The notes under the pieces: generated by a model | The model's database searches: none | Seen by the model: the letters and a program-made list of their open reading frames with translations, nothing else | What the model was told of the DNA's origin: nothing | In this document: piece after piece, positions 1-7,116 of the stretch | How the letters are laid out: every line of letters starts with the position of its first letter | How positions within the stretch are numbered: the first letter of the stretch is position 1 | Program-made: the position numbers and the translations under genes | NCBI GenBank assembly: GCA_027483005.1 | Contig: JAIXVN010000349.1 | Span: forward strand, 1-10,372 | Source: Verrucomicrobiaceae bacterium | Lineage (GTDB): Bacteria > Verrucomicrobiota > Verrucomicrobiia > Verrucomicrobiales > Akkermansiaceae | Length of the DNA stretch: 10,372 nt | Direction of reading: 5' to 3'

Positions 1-15
1 GCCACCACGATCTGA
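1..15 (+). CDS. possible 3' tail of an upstream gene
   Basis: The first bases read as Ala-Thr-Thr-Ile-stop, ending at base 15 and only seven bases before the adaptor start at 23. This would fit the end of a preceding gene in the same operon. Because the adaptor is the last plus-strand gene before the convergent tspO, an inner-membrane transporter or outer-membrane channel partner would have to lie upstream, outside the window. Four codons cannot identify a product, and the stop could be accidental. Confidence 0.25.
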   Translation, partial: ATTI

Positions 16-22
16 TCCAGCC

Positions 23-1096
23 ATGAAACGCCGCATCATCCTTTGCTGTCTGCTTTCGCTCTCGCCGGCCCTTCGCGCGGACCCCGTCCCGGTGAAGACC
101 GTGGTTCCCCAAGCCGCCAACGCACCACGCAGCTTTGAACTGCCCGCCCACACCGAACCAGCGGAGGAAGCGAAACTCTTCTGCCGTGCCACCGGAACCG
201 TCCGTGAGCGGAAGGTTGATATCGGTGACGTGGTGAAGGCGGGTGATGTGCTCGCCGTCATCGATGCGCCCGAGGTGGACCGGCAGGTGGAGGCCGCCGC
301 CGCCGCCGTCGATGCGGCCGCAAGCAGGGCCCGCAATGCCCACAGCAACTCGGAGCGTGCGGCCTCCCTCGTCAAGACCCGGGCCATGGCGGTGGAGGAA
401 ATGGAGCAGCTCGCCTCCATCACCGAACAGCTCGAGGCCGACCTCCGATTGAGGACCGCCGAGCTGGCCCGCTTGAAGGAAGTGCAGGGATTCTCAATCC
501 TTCGCGCACCCTTCGATGCCACCATCGCGGCGCGAAATGTGGATAGGGGAGACCAGGTCCGAGGCGATTCGGCGGGGGTGGATGGCTGGCTGTTTCAGGT
601 GGTCCGCATCAATGAACTCCGGGTCGTGATGCAGGCGGCCCCCGGTCTGGCCATGAGACTTTCCATTGGTCGGGAAGCCACGGTGCGTTTCAATGAGCTG
701 CCCGGGAAATCCTTCGCCGCGAAAGTCGTGCGCAGCAGCCAGTCGATCGATCCGACCTCCGGGACGATGCGCGTCGAGCTGCTGCTGAAGAACGAGGATC
801 GGGTTCTTCCAGCGGGTCTAACAGGAACGGTTTCCTTCATGCTGGAACCCGTGGCCGGCACCTTCCTCCTGCCCACCAACACGCTCCTGAACAGAAATGG
901 GAAATCGCTCGTCGTCCTGGCCGATCAGGGCAAGGCGAAGTTCATCGAGGTTTCTCAAGGGCGCAATCTCGGCGAGCTGGCGGAGGTCACGTCCTCGGCT
1001 CTCGCTGGTACGACGGTCATCGTAAGTCCCAACGCGATGCTGCGCGAGGGCGATGCAGTGGAAGCCACCGCAATGCCTCCGAAGACGAAGCCCTGA
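23..1096 (+). CDS. HlyD/RND-family periplasmic adaptor subunit (membrane fusion protein)
   Basis: The 357-residue product looks like the adaptor that links an inner-membrane RND or ABC exporter to a TolC-like outer-membrane channel. Residues 1-19 form a signal peptide (basic start, hydrophobic core, cleavage after LRA). Residues 54-86 form the first half of a lipoyl-like domain, with the typical G-DVVKAGDVLAVID pattern. An Ala/Glu-rich helical hairpin covers about 87-155. The second lipoyl half follows (SILRAPFDATI), then a beta-barrel (about 190-270) and a membrane-proximal domain (about 275-350, FLLPTNTLL). There is no clear lipobox, so it is probably soluble or held by protein contacts. 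No transporter gene is next to it on the right; it converges on tspO 14 bases away, so its partner probably lies to the left. The substrate cannot be told. The start at 23 is the only ATG giving a proper signal peptide; no Shine-Dalgarno sequence is seen. Confidence 0.88.
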   Translation: MKRRIILCCLLSLSPALRADPVPVKTVVPQAANAPRSFELPAHTEPAEEAKLFCRATGTVRERKVDIGDVVKAGDVLAVIDAPEVDRQVEAAAAAVDAAASRARNAHSNSERAASLVKTRAMAVEEMEQLASITEQLEADLRLRTAELARLKEVQGFSILRAPFDATIAARNVDRGDQVRGDSAGVDGWLFQVVRINELRVVMQAAPGLAMRLSIGREATVRFNELPGKSFAAKVVRSSQSIDPTSGTMRVELLLKNEDRVLPAGLTGTVSFMLEPVAGTFLLPTNTLLNRNGKSLVVLADQGKAKFIEVSQGRNLGELAEVTSSALAGTTVIVSPNAMLREGDAVEATAMPPKTKP

Positions 1097-1110
1097 AGAC
1101 GCCGCAGTGC

Positions 1111-1596
1111 TCAGCGGTTCAGCCACCAGAACCCGGCGTTGAGGTAGGTCGCGTAGCTGACCCAGATCAGATAGGGAACGAGCAGCCAGGCGGCGATCCG
1201 GTTCACCTTTCTGGCGAGAACGATCGTCCACGCGATGCAGAGCCACATCGCCACGATGTCGATCAGCGCCAGCCCGCTGCGGTGGGCTCCGAAAAACAGG
1301 GGCGTCCAGGCGAGGTTGAGGACGAGCTGAAGGATGAAAGCCGCGATGGCGGATCGCGCCCCAGCCGTCCTTCTGTCCCTCACCAGCAGCCCCAGCGAAA
1401 TCCCCATCATCGCATACAGCAATGTCCACACCGGCCCGAAGATCCACGGCGGAGGCGTGCCGGGCGGACGTTGGAGGGCCTGATACCAGCCTTGTCCACC
1501 ACCCGAGAAGGCCACGCCTCCAAGCCCGCCAAGTCCGATGATCAGTAAGGCGAAAAGCACGGGCGTCAGCCAAGGAGTGCGGGTGGTTGAGGACAT
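1111..1596 (-). CDS. tspO: TspO/MBR family tryptophan-rich sensory membrane protein
   Basis: The 161-residue protein matches the usual TspO length (about 160) and has five hydrophobic segments. Family hallmarks are visible: WYQALQRPP followed by PPPWIFGPVWTLLY (residues 37-61), LNLAWTPLFFG in the third to fourth segment, and a C-terminal PYLIWVSYATYLNAGFWWLN. TspO proteins sit in the membrane, bind porphyrins and in mammals cholesterol, and in bacteria are linked to tetrapyrrole handling and to light, oxygen or stress responses. The gene is transcribed alone on the minus strand. It converges with the adaptor gene on one side and diverges from the transglutaminase-like gene on the other, so it probably has its own promoter within 1597-1665. 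No tetrapyrrole genes are nearby to suggest a specific partner. Confidence 0.93.
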   Translation of the reverse strand: MSSTTRTPWLTPVLFALLIIGLGGLGGVAFSGGGQGWYQALQRPPGTPPPWIFGPVWTLLYAMMGISLGLLVRDRRTAGARSAIAAFILQLVLNLAWTPLFFGAHRSGLALIDIVAMWLCIAWTIVLARKVNRIAAWLLVPYLIWVSYATYLNAGFWWLNR

Positions 1597-1665
1597 GGGA
1601 GGCTTGAATTTGATTGGAAAGGCGACGCTTTGCGGCAGCGTAGCAGGCGCATCCTTTTGTCTGCC
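1597..1665. promoter_or_regulatory. divergent intergenic region with imperfect inverted repeat
   Basis: These 69 bases separate the starts of tspO and of the transglutaminase-like gene and should hold at least part of both promoters. An inverted repeat is visible: ACGCT at 1625-1629 and AGCGT at 1637-1641 around a seven-base loop, extended by a GC/GC pair beyond one mismatch (1622-1644). It could be a regulator site or a leader hairpin for the plus-strand gene. No convincing sigma70 -35/-10 pair was found, so the promoter role is inferred from position only. Confidence 0.35.
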
Positions 1666-3750
1666 ATGAATTCGTCGCTGATTTGCTCGATCGTCTTGTT
1701 GTGCACGCCCATGTCGCTACTCGGAGCCCTCGAGGGAGTCGAAGTCACCAATGAAGCGTCGATTCAATCCACGGCCTCGACCCCGGAGGGTCGTCATGCC
1801 CTGGCGGTGGCGGAATTGAAACGGGTGGCGGACGACGCGATCGACAAGCTTTCCCGCACCGATCGCCGCTTTGTGGAGGACCTTTTCGAATCGAAGGAAC
1901 GCGTCGCGGACTTCATGCTCTCCGGCCCATGCGACGATCCATCGAAGGGCCTTCGAATTCTCGCATCGCTCTGGAAAGCCGATCCGCAGGGGCTGACGAA
2001 CCGACACGAGCAGACCACGGCGGCAGCGGTGGCACTGACCTTCGCGATGAAGGACTGGCCGGAAGACAAGGCCTTTGACCGCTATGCCTATTTCCGGGAT
2101 TCGAGGAAGGCGAACCAGCTGCATCCAAGCTTCGATGCCCTGGAGACCTGGGAGAAGCGCTTCGTGGTTTCCGCAGGCGGAAACGGTGGATTTTCCGATG
2201 TCGGCGGTTGGGGAAATGACTCACTCGTCTGGCTGCGCGACAACGTGAAGCTGCCAGTCAGCGATTACACCGGGGCTTGCTGGCAGGCACCCTACAAGCT
2301 CAACAACCTCTTCGGCGACTCCATCCACGGCGCGAACTACTATGCGCCCTTTACTCACGAGATCCATGCCAAGCGCGTCCGCGAGGTCGGCGGCGTATGT
2401 GGATCGCTCTCCCACTACGGAGCGAATGCCGCCCGCGCGAATGGCATCCCGGCGATCACAATGGGTGAGCCCGGCCACTGTGCTTACGCCGTCCGCGTTT
2501 CCAAAGGCAACTGGCAGCCGGCCTACACGCTTTCCTGGCAGCGCGGGCTTCACACCAGCCTCTGGGGTCGGACCTGGACGCAGCTCGTGATCCAGGAGGC
2601 TGCGTTCGGCCACAAGGCCGCCTACGATGTTTGTCAGGCCCATCTCTGGCAGGCCCGTTCTTTGAAGGAAAAGAATCCTGATCTCGCCGAGGCGGCCTAT
2701 GCCGCAGCGCTTGAGGCCCAGCCGATCAATGTGCCCGCCTGGATCGAGTCGGTCGAGTTCCTCCGCGATGTGAGAAAGCCGAAGCCCGAAGCCTGGTCGG
2801 TCATCGGTCGATCAATCGCCACCAAGCTTTCCGGCTACCCGGAGTCCGCCTGGGATGTTTTCTCGCGCATCCTCACGCCTGCCCTCGCCGCGCTGGCGGA
2901 TGACGCGAAACTGGAGTTCCTGATGACCTACCACTCGGCGATTTCCAAGGAGGATGGTCCGGTGATGTGGCAGTTCGACGATGCCCTCGAAGCCCAGTCC
3001 AAGGCCCTCGGCGGAGACGACGCCACGCAGCTTGCCTTCTTTGAAAAGGTGCTCGCGATCCAGTCGGCCTCGAAGTCGTGGTTCGCGCCGACCATTGCCT
3101 GGGGCCAGAAAAAATTCAGCACGGCCCCGGCCTCGTCGAACGCCTACTTCGCGGTGCTTGGGCGGGTGTTTTCCTCGGCGAATGCAGGCTCGAACGAAGC
3201 AGGACTCCGCGCGGCCCTCGGCCCTGCGATCCTCGCGGCGGAACAAGCGGGCAATGTCGAAGCCTTCCAGTCCCTCGGCAAGGCGGGCAGCTCCCTGCGC
3301 AAGCCTACCCCCGATAAGGCCGAACCTTTCCCCGGAGATCTGCTTTCCTCCGGCGGTTTGATGAAGGCCTCCTCGACCTCGCAGTGGGATCATCCGGAGA
3401 ATCACTGGGGGCTGTTGGAGGAGGAAGGCGGGAGCTTTCACACGGATAGCGAGGTCCGCCCGAATGTCGTCGTTCGCCTCGGCAAGCTCGGCGATGTCAG
3501 CGGCATCGTGGTGCTCGGCAGCGACTATGGACAGAACGGCGCGCGGCAGATGCCCTTGAAGATCTCGATTTCGGAAAATGGCACGACCTGGACCGAGGTG
3601 TTTCGCACCACGGAGCAGAAGGGCCCGTGGCGCATTCCATTGGCAGGCAAGGCGACCCGCGTGCAGTTCGTGAAGGCGGAGCGCGATGACGAGCGCAAGG
3701 AGTTCTTCCACCTGGCCGGCATCCGGGTTTATGGCCGTCGCCTTCAGTAA
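1666..3750 (+). CDS. exported transglutaminase-like protein with C-terminal discoidin-type domain
   Basis: This is a 694-residue secreted protein. The ATG at 1666 is preferred because it begins a clean signal peptide (hydrophobic residues 5-20); a TTG at 1630 would only add 12 Arg-rich residues. A transglutaminase/protease-like core is suggested by GGVCGSLSHYGAN (Cys245), then GEPGHCAYAV (His271), the spacing and sequence style of Cys-His papain-like transglutaminase domains. The expected third residue, an Asp in a 'W-P-x-D' setting, is not obvious: the matching stretch reads WQPAYTLSW. A helical, TPR-like stretch follows (about 336-372, LAEAAYAAALEAQP), then a long helical region. From about 558 to 690 a beta-rich domain resembles F5/8 type C (discoidin) carbohydrate-binding modules (VVVRLGKLGDVSGIVVLG, and ISENGTTWTEVFRT). 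It may act on, or bind to, envelope or extracellular polymers. Enzymatic activity is uncertain. The thioredoxin-like gene begins 20 bases downstream. Confidence 0.7.
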   Translation: MNSSLICSIVLLCTPMSLLGALEGVEVTNEASIQSTASTPEGRHALAVAELKRVADDAIDKLSRTDRRFVEDLFESKERVADFMLSGPCDDPSKGLRILASLWKADPQGLTNRHEQTTAAAVALTFAMKDWPEDKAFDRYAYFRDSRKANQLHPSFDALETWEKRFVVSAGGNGGFSDVGGWGNDSLVWLRDNVKLPVSDYTGACWQAPYKLNNLFGDSIHGANYYAPFTHEIHAKRVREVGGVCGSLSHYGANAARANGIPAITMGEPGHCAYAVRVSKGNWQPAYTLSWQRGLHTSLWGRTWTQLVIQEAAFGHKAAYDVCQAHLWQARSLKEKNPDLAEAAYAAALEAQPINVPAWIESVEFLRDVRKPKPEAWSVIGRSIATKLSGYPESAWDVFSRILTPALAALADDAKLEFLMTYHSAISKEDGPVMWQFDDALEAQSKALGGDDATQLAFFEKVLAIQSASKSWFAPTIAWGQKKFSTAPASSNAYFAVLGRVFSSANAGSNEAGLRAALGPAILAAEQAGNVEAFQSLGKAGSSLRKPTPDKAEPFPGDLLSSGGLMKASSTSQWDHPENHWGLLEEEGGSFHTDSEVRPNVVVRLGKLGDVSGIVVLGSDYGQNGARQMPLKISISENGTTWTEVFRTTEQKGPWRIPLAGKATRVQFVKAERDDERKEFFHLAGIRVYGRRLQ

Positions 3751-3770
3751 CTTCAGCAGATCCATCCATC

Positions 3771-4685
3771 ATGAACCGAAACGCTCTCATCGCCCTTCTG
3801 CTGCTGGCCAACTCCGCATTCGGACAAAGGGTCGCCGATTTCACGACTGCCGCCGCACAGGCGAAGACCTCGAAGTCCGACATCGTGGTTTTCGTCCATG
3901 GCTCCGATTGGAACCGCCCCGGCGAGGTGGTGGCGAAGATCTGGAATGATCCGCGCTTCCTTTCGACCGTGGGCTCCGGCGTGCTGCTGGTCGATCTCGA
4001 CCGCAAGGAGAACCCGACCGATGCCGAGAAGGCCGCGCTCAAGAACAACGAGGCGGGCAACCCACCTGTTAGAAGCCTGCCTGCCGTCGCGCTCTACGAC
4101 TCCGAAGGTCGCCTCGTCGGAACCGTTTCAGGCACCGAGGAACTCGCCGCGGCGGGAGGATTGCTCGCTGCGACGAAGAAGCTCCTCGCGACCCGACGCG
4201 AGCGCGATGAACTTTGGAAATCGGCCGATGGGGCCTCCGCCATCCTCAAGGCGGGCAAGCTGGGACAGGGGCTCGACCGCATGAACCTCGGCCTCGGTCC
4301 GAAAGGAATCTACAAGCCCATCCTCGAGCAGATCCGCAAGGCCGATCCTGACGACAAGTCCGGCTACATCGGCAAGTACACCTTTTCCAACGAAGCCCTC
4401 GTCGACCTCGCCCTGAAGGTGGCCGAGTCGAAGAACTACGCCGAGGCAGAGACCGAGTTCGCGAAGTGGGATCGGAATCCGCGACTCTCGACGACCCAGC
4501 GCCAGGAACTCCAGGCCGCGAAATTCGCGCTCTATCAGCGCTGGCCGGAGAAGAAGAACGAGGTCCGTCCGGTCCTGGAAAAGATGCGCGACATCGACCC
4601 GAAATCCGAACTCGGCCAGGCAGCGGCGAATTACATCGAACTGCTCTTCGCTCCGAAAAAGAAGAAGGGCGATTCTGCTGCGTAA
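3771..4685 (+). CDS. exported thioredoxin-fold protein lacking all cysteines
   Basis: The 304-residue product starts with a signal peptide (residues 1-18, cleavage near AFG/Q). Residues 37-140 read like a thioredoxin-family domain: strand IVVFVHGSDW, helix EVVAKIWNDPRF, a strand ending VLLVDLD, and a probable cis-proline segment SLPAVALYDSEGRLVG with Pro104. In relatives the GSDW is followed by CxxC; here residues 48-51 are Asn-Arg-Pro-Gly, and the whole protein contains no cysteine, so it cannot do thiol-disulfide chemistry. The C-terminal half is helical and holds two similar units, KPILEQIRKADP-DDKSGY and RPVLEKMRDIDP-KSELGQ, likely a helical repeat used for binding. It ends in a Lys-rich tail. 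It lies 20 bases after the transglutaminase-like gene and 12 before the esterase, so co-transcription is likely. A structural or chaperone-like envelope role is inferred. Confidence 0.68.
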   Translation: MNRNALIALLLLANSAFGQRVADFTTAAAQAKTSKSDIVVFVHGSDWNRPGEVVAKIWNDPRFLSTVGSGVLLVDLDRKENPTDAEKAALKNNEAGNPPVRSLPAVALYDSEGRLVGTVSGTEELAAAGGLLAATKKLLATRRERDELWKSADGASAILKAGKLGQGLDRMNLGLGPKGIYKPILEQIRKADPDDKSGYIGKYTFSNEALVDLALKVAESKNYAEAETEFAKWDRNPRLSTTQRQELQAAKFALYQRWPEKKNEVRPVLEKMRDIDPKSELGQAAANYIELLFAPKKKKGDSAA

Positions 4686-4697
4686 ACAAGGTCCATC

Positions 4698-5432
4698 ATG
4701 CTCCGATCAATCATCTTGTCCCTGCTCACGGCGTCCTGCGTGATGGCCGACCCTGTGCCCGGACCGATGAAGTTGTTCCTGCTGATCGGTCAGTCGAACA
4801 TGGCGGGTCGCGGAAAAGTGGAACCGCAGGATCAGGCGGTGAATCCGAAGATCTTCATGCTGAACAAGGATCTGAAGTGGGAGCCCGCCAAAGACCCTCT
4901 TCATTTCGACAAGCCGATCGCCGGCGTAGGTCCGGGCTCGGAGTTCGCCCGTGAGATCCTCAAGCAGGATCCCAAGTCGTCCATCGGCCTCATCCCCTGC
5001 GCGGTCGGCGGCACCAGCCTTGATCAGTGGAAAGCCGGCGGCCCACTCTACAGCGCCGCGATGCTGCGGGCGAAGCAAGCGATGAAGCAGGGCAAGCTCG
5101 CAGGCATCCTCTGGCATCAGGGGGAGTCCGACAGCGCGCCGGACAAGGTGGCCTCCTACGCGGATCGACTATCCGCCATGATTACTCAACTGCGACAGGA
5201 TCTGGGCGATGACAAACTGCCGGTGGTGGTAGGTGACCTCGGCCGCTTTCGACGCGAGAGCAAGGCCTTCAACGACAACCTGCCGACCGTGGTGGCCAAG
5301 GTTCCGCTCTGCGCCCTGGTGAACTCGGAAGGCCTGACCGACAAGGGCGACAAACTCCACTTCGACGCCGCCTCCGCCCGCAAGCTTGGCGAGCGCTATG
5401 CCGCCGAGTTTCTGAAACTCGCGAAGCCGTGA
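4698..5432 (+). CDS. exported SGNH/SASA-type carbohydrate esterase (CE6-like)
   Basis: This 244-residue enzyme belongs to the sialate O-acetylesterase (SASA, formerly DUF303) group of SGNH hydrolases, which remove acetyl groups from sugars such as sialic acids or xylan. The blocks are present: GQSNMAGR with nucleophile Ser33, a glycine block around residues 103-108 (VGGTSLDQWK), WHQGESD at 139-145, and the C-terminal DKLH with Asp218 and His221 as the remaining catalytic pair. A signal peptide covers residues 1-17 (cleavage at VMA/D); TASC inside it is a weak lipobox, so lipid attachment is possible. The length fits a single-domain esterase. It is the third gene of a tight plus-strand run. 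A faint AAGG lies about seven bases before the ATG. The acetylated polysaccharide substrate cannot be told from sequence. Confidence 0.88.
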   Translation: MLRSIILSLLTASCVMADPVPGPMKLFLLIGQSNMAGRGKVEPQDQAVNPKIFMLNKDLKWEPAKDPLHFDKPIAGVGPGSEFAREILKQDPKSSIGLIPCAVGGTSLDQWKAGGPLYSAAMLRAKQAMKQGKLAGILWHQGESDSAPDKVASYADRLSAMITQLRQDLGDDKLPVVVGDLGRFRRESKAFNDNLPTVVAKVPLCALVNSEGLTDKGDKLHFDAASARKLGERYAAEFLKLAKP

Positions 5433-5488
5433 CCAGTTTTTGTGACTTTCCTTGAATAGGGACGAGAGTTGTCCAGTCTCAAAGGACC
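5433..5488 (+). other. 56-base intergenic gap, possible unit boundary
   Basis: This is the largest gap within the plus-strand run and could separate two transcription units: the esterase cluster and the secretin-like/serpin-like cluster. I saw no convincing -35/-10 pair or terminator hairpin; GTCC and GGAC near the end form only a four-base stem. An AAAGGA (5481-5486) sits just two bases before the next ATG, too close for a normal Shine-Dalgarno sequence. Confidence 0.3.
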
Positions 5489-6268
5489 ATGAAAACCGCG
5501 ATCTTGCCTTGTTTGGTTCTTGTAGGAGCGCTGATGGCCAAGGATCCCGCTCCAAGTCCTGCTTCAAAGGCGCAAGCGCCGGACAATCAAGAACTGCCTT
5601 CCCCACGTCATGTCCAGGTCACCCTTGAAATGATCGAAGTGTCTCAGGCAGACGCCACCCAGCTGCTTTACAAGGACAAGCTTGGAAAGGACGGAACCAA
5701 GCTGCGGGCAGCGCTTCAAGTCATGGTGGATTCTCAAAAGGCCAGCGTGCTTGAAACCATGATGGTGGCCTCACACAGCGGGACCAAGGCAACATCGGAG
5801 TCGATTCGCGAGGTGATCTATCCGACGGAGTATGAGCCAATATCTTGGCTGGGATGTGGTGGTGCGCCCACTCCAGCGGAAAGGCAGGAGGCATTTGAGA
5901 AAAATCCTCGTGAATGTCCGCCGCTTCCCACCGCCTTCGAAACGCGAAATACCGGCAGCACCCTGGAGATCGAACCCATGATTCGCGAGAACGGGAAAAT
6001 CATCGATCTCCGGCTTGTTCCTGAGCTCGTGTTTGAAGCGGGCGCGAGACAGTGGAACCCTCATAAGGATGAACTGGGCAACGAATCGTCAGTCGAGATG
6101 CCCTTCTTCTACTCCATCAGATCCAATACCTCTCTCACGGTGGAGGATGGCGCGCCAGAGCTGCTCTGCGTCCTGACACCGAAGAATGCGGAAGGAATTC
6201 CGGATCGTAGCCGCAAGCTGTTGGTGATATTGACCGCCGATGTGATCACTTCCACCACCACCAAATGA
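5489..6268 (+). CDS. exported secretin-core-like protein, paralogue A
   Basis: The 259-residue protein has a signal peptide (residues 1-17, cleavage LMA/K), a Pro/Ala linker, and then a domain that reads like the conserved part of type II/III secretins. Landmarks in order are PRHVQVTLEMIEV (39-51), matching the secretin 'QV-E-FIEV' strand; GTKATSESIREVIYPTEYEP (98-117), the 'GQKA' plus 'YPTE' segment; FETRNTGSTLEIEP (150-163), the 'VG-LEV-P' segment; IIDLRLVPELVF; SNTSLTVEDG (212-221), the 'TSV-DG' segment; and KLLVILTADVI (243-253), the closing 'LLIFVT-RI' strand. It lacks the N0/N1 domains and the 'VP-LG-IP' lip motif, and is about half or less of a normal secretin's length. A transmembrane channel is therefore unlikely, and a periplasmic or outer-membrane scaffold is more plausible. 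It is a tandem duplicate of the next gene. Family placement rests on motif reading only. Confidence 0.62.
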   Translation: MKTAILPCLVLVGALMAKDPAPSPASKAQAPDNQELPSPRHVQVTLEMIEVSQADATQLLYKDKLGKDGTKLRAALQVMVDSQKASVLETMMVASHSGTKATSESIREVIYPTEYEPISWLGCGGAPTPAERQEAFEKNPRECPPLPTAFETRNTGSTLEIEPMIRENGKIIDLRLVPELVFEAGARQWNPHKDELGNESSVEMPFFYSIRSNTSLTVEDGAPELLCVLTPKNAEGIPDRSRKLLVILTADVITSTTTK

Positions 6269-6306
6269 GGAACCTAGATCGAATCCATCCAATCCCATCT
6301 TCACTC

Positions 6307-7116
6307 ATGAAACTGACTCTCTTCTCCTGTCTGATCGTGTCTGGCCTCCTCCGAGCCGAGGAACCCGCACCACGTCCAGCCCCGAAGGCTTTCGACAAGG
6401 GTAGCCCTGGCCAGGCTCAGGACTGGGACGAACCGCTGAATGCCCCAAGGCAGGTCCAGGTGACCCTGGAGTTTATCGAAGTGCCTTCGGCGGAAGCGAC
6501 CCGCTTGCTCTACAAGGAGAAGCTCGGGAAAGACGGCAGCAAGTTGCGCGAGGAACTTCAGAAGGCCATCGATGCGCAGAAGGCAAGTTTGCATGAAACC
6601 ATGATGGTGGTCGCCAGGAGTGGGCAGAAGGCGACGACTGAATCGATCCGCGAGGTGATCTATCCGACGGAATATGAGCCATCCTGTGCGGGGCTCGGCG
6701 ATGCCGCGAATAAGGAAAACGCGACCCCTCAAGAAAAGGCATTCAAGGCGGCCATGCAGTCGGTGACTCCCACTGCCTTTGAAACGCGGAATACCGGCGG
6801 CACGCTGGAAATCGAACCTGTGATCGATGCCGATCCGGCAATCATTGACCTGCGTCTCGCTCCCGAAATCGTTTTCGATACTGGCGTCAGGAAGTGGAAC
6901 GTGAGAAAGGATGAGCTGGGCAACGAGTCATGGATCGAGATGCCTCTTTTCTATTCCATCAGAAGCAACACTTCGCTCACCCTGGCAGATGGCATGCCGC
7001 AGTTGCTTTCAGTTCTGACTCCGAAAGCCGCGGATGGCACACCGGATCCGACCCGCAAGTTGCTCGCCATCGTGACGGCAGATATCGTCGTCGTGAAACT
7101 CAAGCCCAGCCGATGA
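6307..7116 (+). CDS. exported secretin-core-like protein, paralogue B
   Basis: The 269-residue product aligns with paralogue A along its whole length, roughly two-thirds identical by eye, including the same secretin-type landmarks: PRQVQVTLEFIEV (47-59), GQKATTESIREVIYPTEYEP (106-125), FETRNTGGTLEIEP, IIDLRLAPEIVF, SNTSLTLADG and KLLAIVTADIV. The main differences are a longer linker after the signal peptide (1-17, LRA/E) and a variable loop between the YPTEYEP and FETRN segments. The ATG at 6307 is chosen because MKLTLFSC lines up with MKTAILPC of paralogue A. An in-frame ATG at 6265 overlaps the previous stop as ATGA and would add 14 residues, so translational coupling from there cannot be excluded. 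The gene ends in an ATGA overlap with the serpin-like gene, which points to co-translation. Like paralogue A it lacks N-domains and the lip motif. Confidence 0.62.
   Translation: MKLTLFSCLIVSGLLRAEEPAPRPAPKAFDKGSPGQAQDWDEPLNAPRQVQVTLEFIEVPSAEATRLLYKEKLGKDGSKLREELQKAIDAQKASLHETMMVVARSGQKATTESIREVIYPTEYEPSCAGLGDAANKENATPQEKAFKAAMQSVTPTAFETRNTGGTLEIEPVIDADPAIIDLRLAPEIVFDTGVRKWNVRKDELGNESWIEMPLFYSIRSNTSLTLADGMPQLLSVLTPKAADGTPDPTRKLLAIVTADIVVVKLKPSR

Noticed and set aside
1097..1110. Terminator hairpin between the adaptor gene and tspO
   Set aside because: Only a four-base CCGC/GCGG stem with a long loop and no U-run is visible around 1098-1117.
818..1573. 251-residue minus-strand open frame overlapping tspO and the adaptor end
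   Set aside because: It overlaps two well-supported genes in another frame and has the Arg-rich composition of a shadow frame.
1630..1665. Upstream TTG start for the transglutaminase-like protein
   Set aside because: It would add 12 Arg-rich residues before a good signal peptide; the ATG at 1666 gives a normal signal sequence.
2812..3765. 317-residue minus-strand open frame opposite the transglutaminase/discoidin gene
   Set aside because: Arg/Gly/Leu-rich shadow of the sense gene with no motif; the sense frame shows clear domains.
5807..6671. Mobile-element-type direct repeats
   Set aside because: A 23-base identical stretch at 5807-5829 and 6649-6671 lies inside the same conserved codons of the two paralogues, so gene duplication explains it.
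6930..7112. N-terminal extension of the serpin-like gene
   Set aside because: The extension lies inside paralogue B in another frame and would bury the signal peptide; the ATGA overlap at 7113 gives a clean start.
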